Positions 62,100 through 64,000 of a stretch of 64,000 bases of DNA are shown in pieces. Source of the DNA: Castor canadensis (taxonomy: Eukaryota > Chordata > Mammalia > Rodentia > Castoridae). The stretch is taken from assembly GCF_047511655.1 (NCBI RefSeq), contig NC_133401.1, forward strand, positions 13,548,001-13,612,000, read 5' to 3'. A program made the position numbers and the translations under genes. Within the stretch, counting starts at the first letter, position 1. Each line of letters starts with the position of its first letter. The notes beneath the pieces were generated by a model that searched no databases, had not been told where the DNA came from, and saw only the letters and a program-made list of their open reading frames with translations.

Positions 62100-62990
62100 T
62101 TGTCCTGTGAAGAAGGCACTGTTAAGATTTTTATTTGATGGCAGGGGAGACTTGGATACTTGAGAGAAGTGATTTTCTTTTTTTTTTTTTAATTTTTATT
62201 TTGCAAACTGGGGTTTGAACTCATGGTTTTGTGCTTTGCAAAGTGGGTGCTCTACCGTATGAGCTATACCTCCAGTCCATTCTGCTCTGGTTATGTTGGA
62301 GATGGTTTCTCCAACTGTTTGCCCAGGCTGGCCTGGCATTGTGAGCCTCTCAATCTTAGCCTCTGAAGTAGCTAGGATTACAGTCGTGAGCCACTAATAC
62401 CCGGTTAAAGTGATTTTTTTCTTTCTTTCTTTCTTTTTTTTTTTTTTTTTAGCGGCACTGGGGTTTGAACTTGGGTCTCACACTTTCTAGGCACGCACTC
62501 TTAGTGCTTGAATCACTCCGCCAGCCCCTATTTGTGGTGGGTTTTTTTGAGATAGGGTCTTACAAACTATTTGCCCAGCCTAGCTTGGAACCAAGATCCT
62601 CCTTCATAGCTAGGATTACAGGCATGAGCCACAGGCACCTGGCGAAAAAGGATATGGCATTGAAAATATCTTTAAGCTTAAGTTACCAGTTTTTTGTTTT
62701 GTTTTGTTTTTAGCAGCTCTGGGAACTGCCTCACACTTGCTAGGCAGGCAACTTGCTGCTTGAGCCACTCCACCAGCCCTAAAAGTGTAACATGTGGCCT
62801 TTATTGGGGGGCAGTACTGGGGTTTGAACTCAGTATCTTGAGTTTGCTAGGCAAGCACTTTACTACTTGAGCCACACTGCCAGCCAAAGTGATTTTCTTG
62901 AGAGCACACAACTAGGAAATGGGAATGGGAAGCCAGTTCAGTCCCAAATTGCTGGCCTTAGAACTTCACAAGTAGACACTCAAGAACACC
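62100..62990 (+). repeat. MIR remnant interrupted by a SINE nest
   Basis: MIR-like at 62100-62179 and 62887-62990 (AGAGCACACAACTAGGAAAT), split by the reverse SINEs at 62180-62886. Confidence 0.6.
62180..62886 (-). repeat. Nest of four reverse SINEs with repeated target sequence
   Basis: Copies at about 62180-62405, 62430-62643, 62700-62785 and 62808-62886. AAGTGATTTTCTT stands at 62167 and 62887, and a near copy AAGTGATTTTTTTC at 62408. Confidence 0.85.
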
Positions 62991-62994
62991 ACCC

Positions 62995-64000
62995 GAAGGG
63001 CTGGTGAAATAGCTCAAGTGGTAGAGCACCTGCCTAGGAAGCATGAGGCCCTGAGTTTACATTCCAGTACCACAAAAGAAACCAAAACGGCCCCTAATCT
63101 AGGTATAGGGGTTTATGCCTATGATCCCAACTCTTGGGAAGCTGAGGCAGGAGGATCATGAGTTCAAGGGTAGCCTGTGCTACTCTAAAACAAAACAATA
63201 GCAGACGTGTCCTCTACCACCCCGCCCAATCCATCCATTGTATTTGGAGGTTAAAATCAAAGTTACAGACATCATAATCTTCCCCTACACACTTCACAAA
63301 TTCTATGAAGTAGAATTCGTATTTGGTTTCCAGGTCTTTTTTTTTTTTTCTTTTTCTTTTTTGGCGGCACTGGGGTTTGAACTCAGAGCCTTATGCTTGC
63401 TAGGCAGGTGCTCTACCACTTGACCCATTCTGCCAGCGCCATCTAATGGGGACTGGGGCTTCGACATAAGAATTTGGAGGGGGCGCAGTCGATTAGCACA
63501 CGGTACTTATGTAGAGCCAAACTCTACATGTGTGCAGAGTTTCGGGTTTTTGGTGGGACTGGGGTTTTTAACTCAGGGCTTCTCCATTGCAAAGCAGGCA
63601 CCCTACTGCTTGAGCCATACCTCCAGTCCATTTTGCTTTGGTTATTTTGGAGATGGGGAGGGGGGGGGTCTCTTGAACTTTTTGCCCCGGTGGACCTCAA
63701 ACCAAGATCCTCCTGATCTCAGTCCCTCAAGTAGCTAGGATTATAGGGGCGAGCCACCACAGCTGGGCATATTTGCAGTTTTGACAATTATACGCACCTG
63801 CATGACCCACCCCTGCCGCACCCCAGTTGGTTGGTTTTGTTTTGCTTGCTTGTTTTGAATCTGGGTCTCGTGGTGCTGCACAGGCCATTGCCCTGCCTCG
63901 TCCAACACTTTTTTTTTGGCGGTGGCGGGGAGGCCGGGGTAGGGAGTGGTGGTGATGGGTGGAGAAGCAACCCGGGCCTTGTGCATGCATGTCTGGCAAG
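62995..64000. repeat. Repeat-dense end of the window, NUMBL intron 6
   Basis: ID-like (+) at 62998-63085, B1-like (+) at 63095-63200, reverse ID-like at 63340-63445, reverse composite at 63540-63770, and a partial reverse SINE running off the end from about 63835. Unique stretches at 63205-63335 and 63446-63535. Confidence 0.7.

Noticed and set aside
55876-64000. NUMBL exon 7 and later, including the polyglutamine region
   Set aside because: No frame encodes the expected GERLSH start or a glutamine run. This stretch is repeat-filled intron 6.

Overview
The window is nuclear DNA of a placental mammal. Multi-exon genes with GT..AG introns encode proteins that I recognise as close relatives of human ACTMAP (C19orf54), ITPKC, COQ8B (ADCK4) and NUMBL. 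This is the human 19q13.2 block in the same relative order and orientation, read from the opposite strand. The dominant short repeat is a composite SINE: a 7SL (B1/Alu-like) half joined to a tRNA/ID-like half. With that SINE, and without recognisable murine B2/B4 elements, I infer a non-murid rodent, possibly a beaver (Castor). The species call is an inference.

Layout. 1-6.0 kb: 3' part of ACTMAP (+), an actin N-terminal maturation protease; its upstream exons lie before base 1. 7.0-22.4 kb: complete ITPKC (-), seven coding exons, 676 residues, convergent with ACTMAP. 22.4-25.2 kb: a divergent intergenic interval with the ITPKC CpG-rich promoter, two ID elements, other repeats, and a promoter-like block for COQ8B followed by an array of TAGCAAC motifs. 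25.2-45.6 kb: complete COQ8B (+), 14 coding exons, 532 residues, poly(A) signal at 46110. 46.4-47.3 kb: CpG island of NUMBL. 47.1-64 kb: 5' half of NUMBL (+), six coding exons (180 residues, most of the PTB domain); the remaining exons lie beyond the window.

The four genes are unrelated in function: actin processing, inositol phosphate signalling, mitochondrial coenzyme Q biosynthesis, and Notch/endocytic adaptor signalling. They are neighbours by synteny and do not form a pathway. Everything between exons is intron or intergenic DNA filled with SINEs, MIR, L2 and L1 fragments, a Tigger-type DNA transposon fossil, a MaLR-type LTR, microsatellites and degenerate minisatellites.

The most notable unexplained structure is in NUMBL: about 2.2 kb of TG-rich sequence before exon 2 and about 1.5 kb of CA-rich sequence after it, so the transcript could pair across that exon. 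Other points are a (CT)n microsatellite that serves as the polypyrimidine tract of COQ8B exon 4, an antisense L1 ending at the COQ8B exon 5 acceptor beside a perfect TACTAAC branch point, and the TAGCAAC array upstream of COQ8B. I see no prokaryote-type system, CRISPR array or new gene family.
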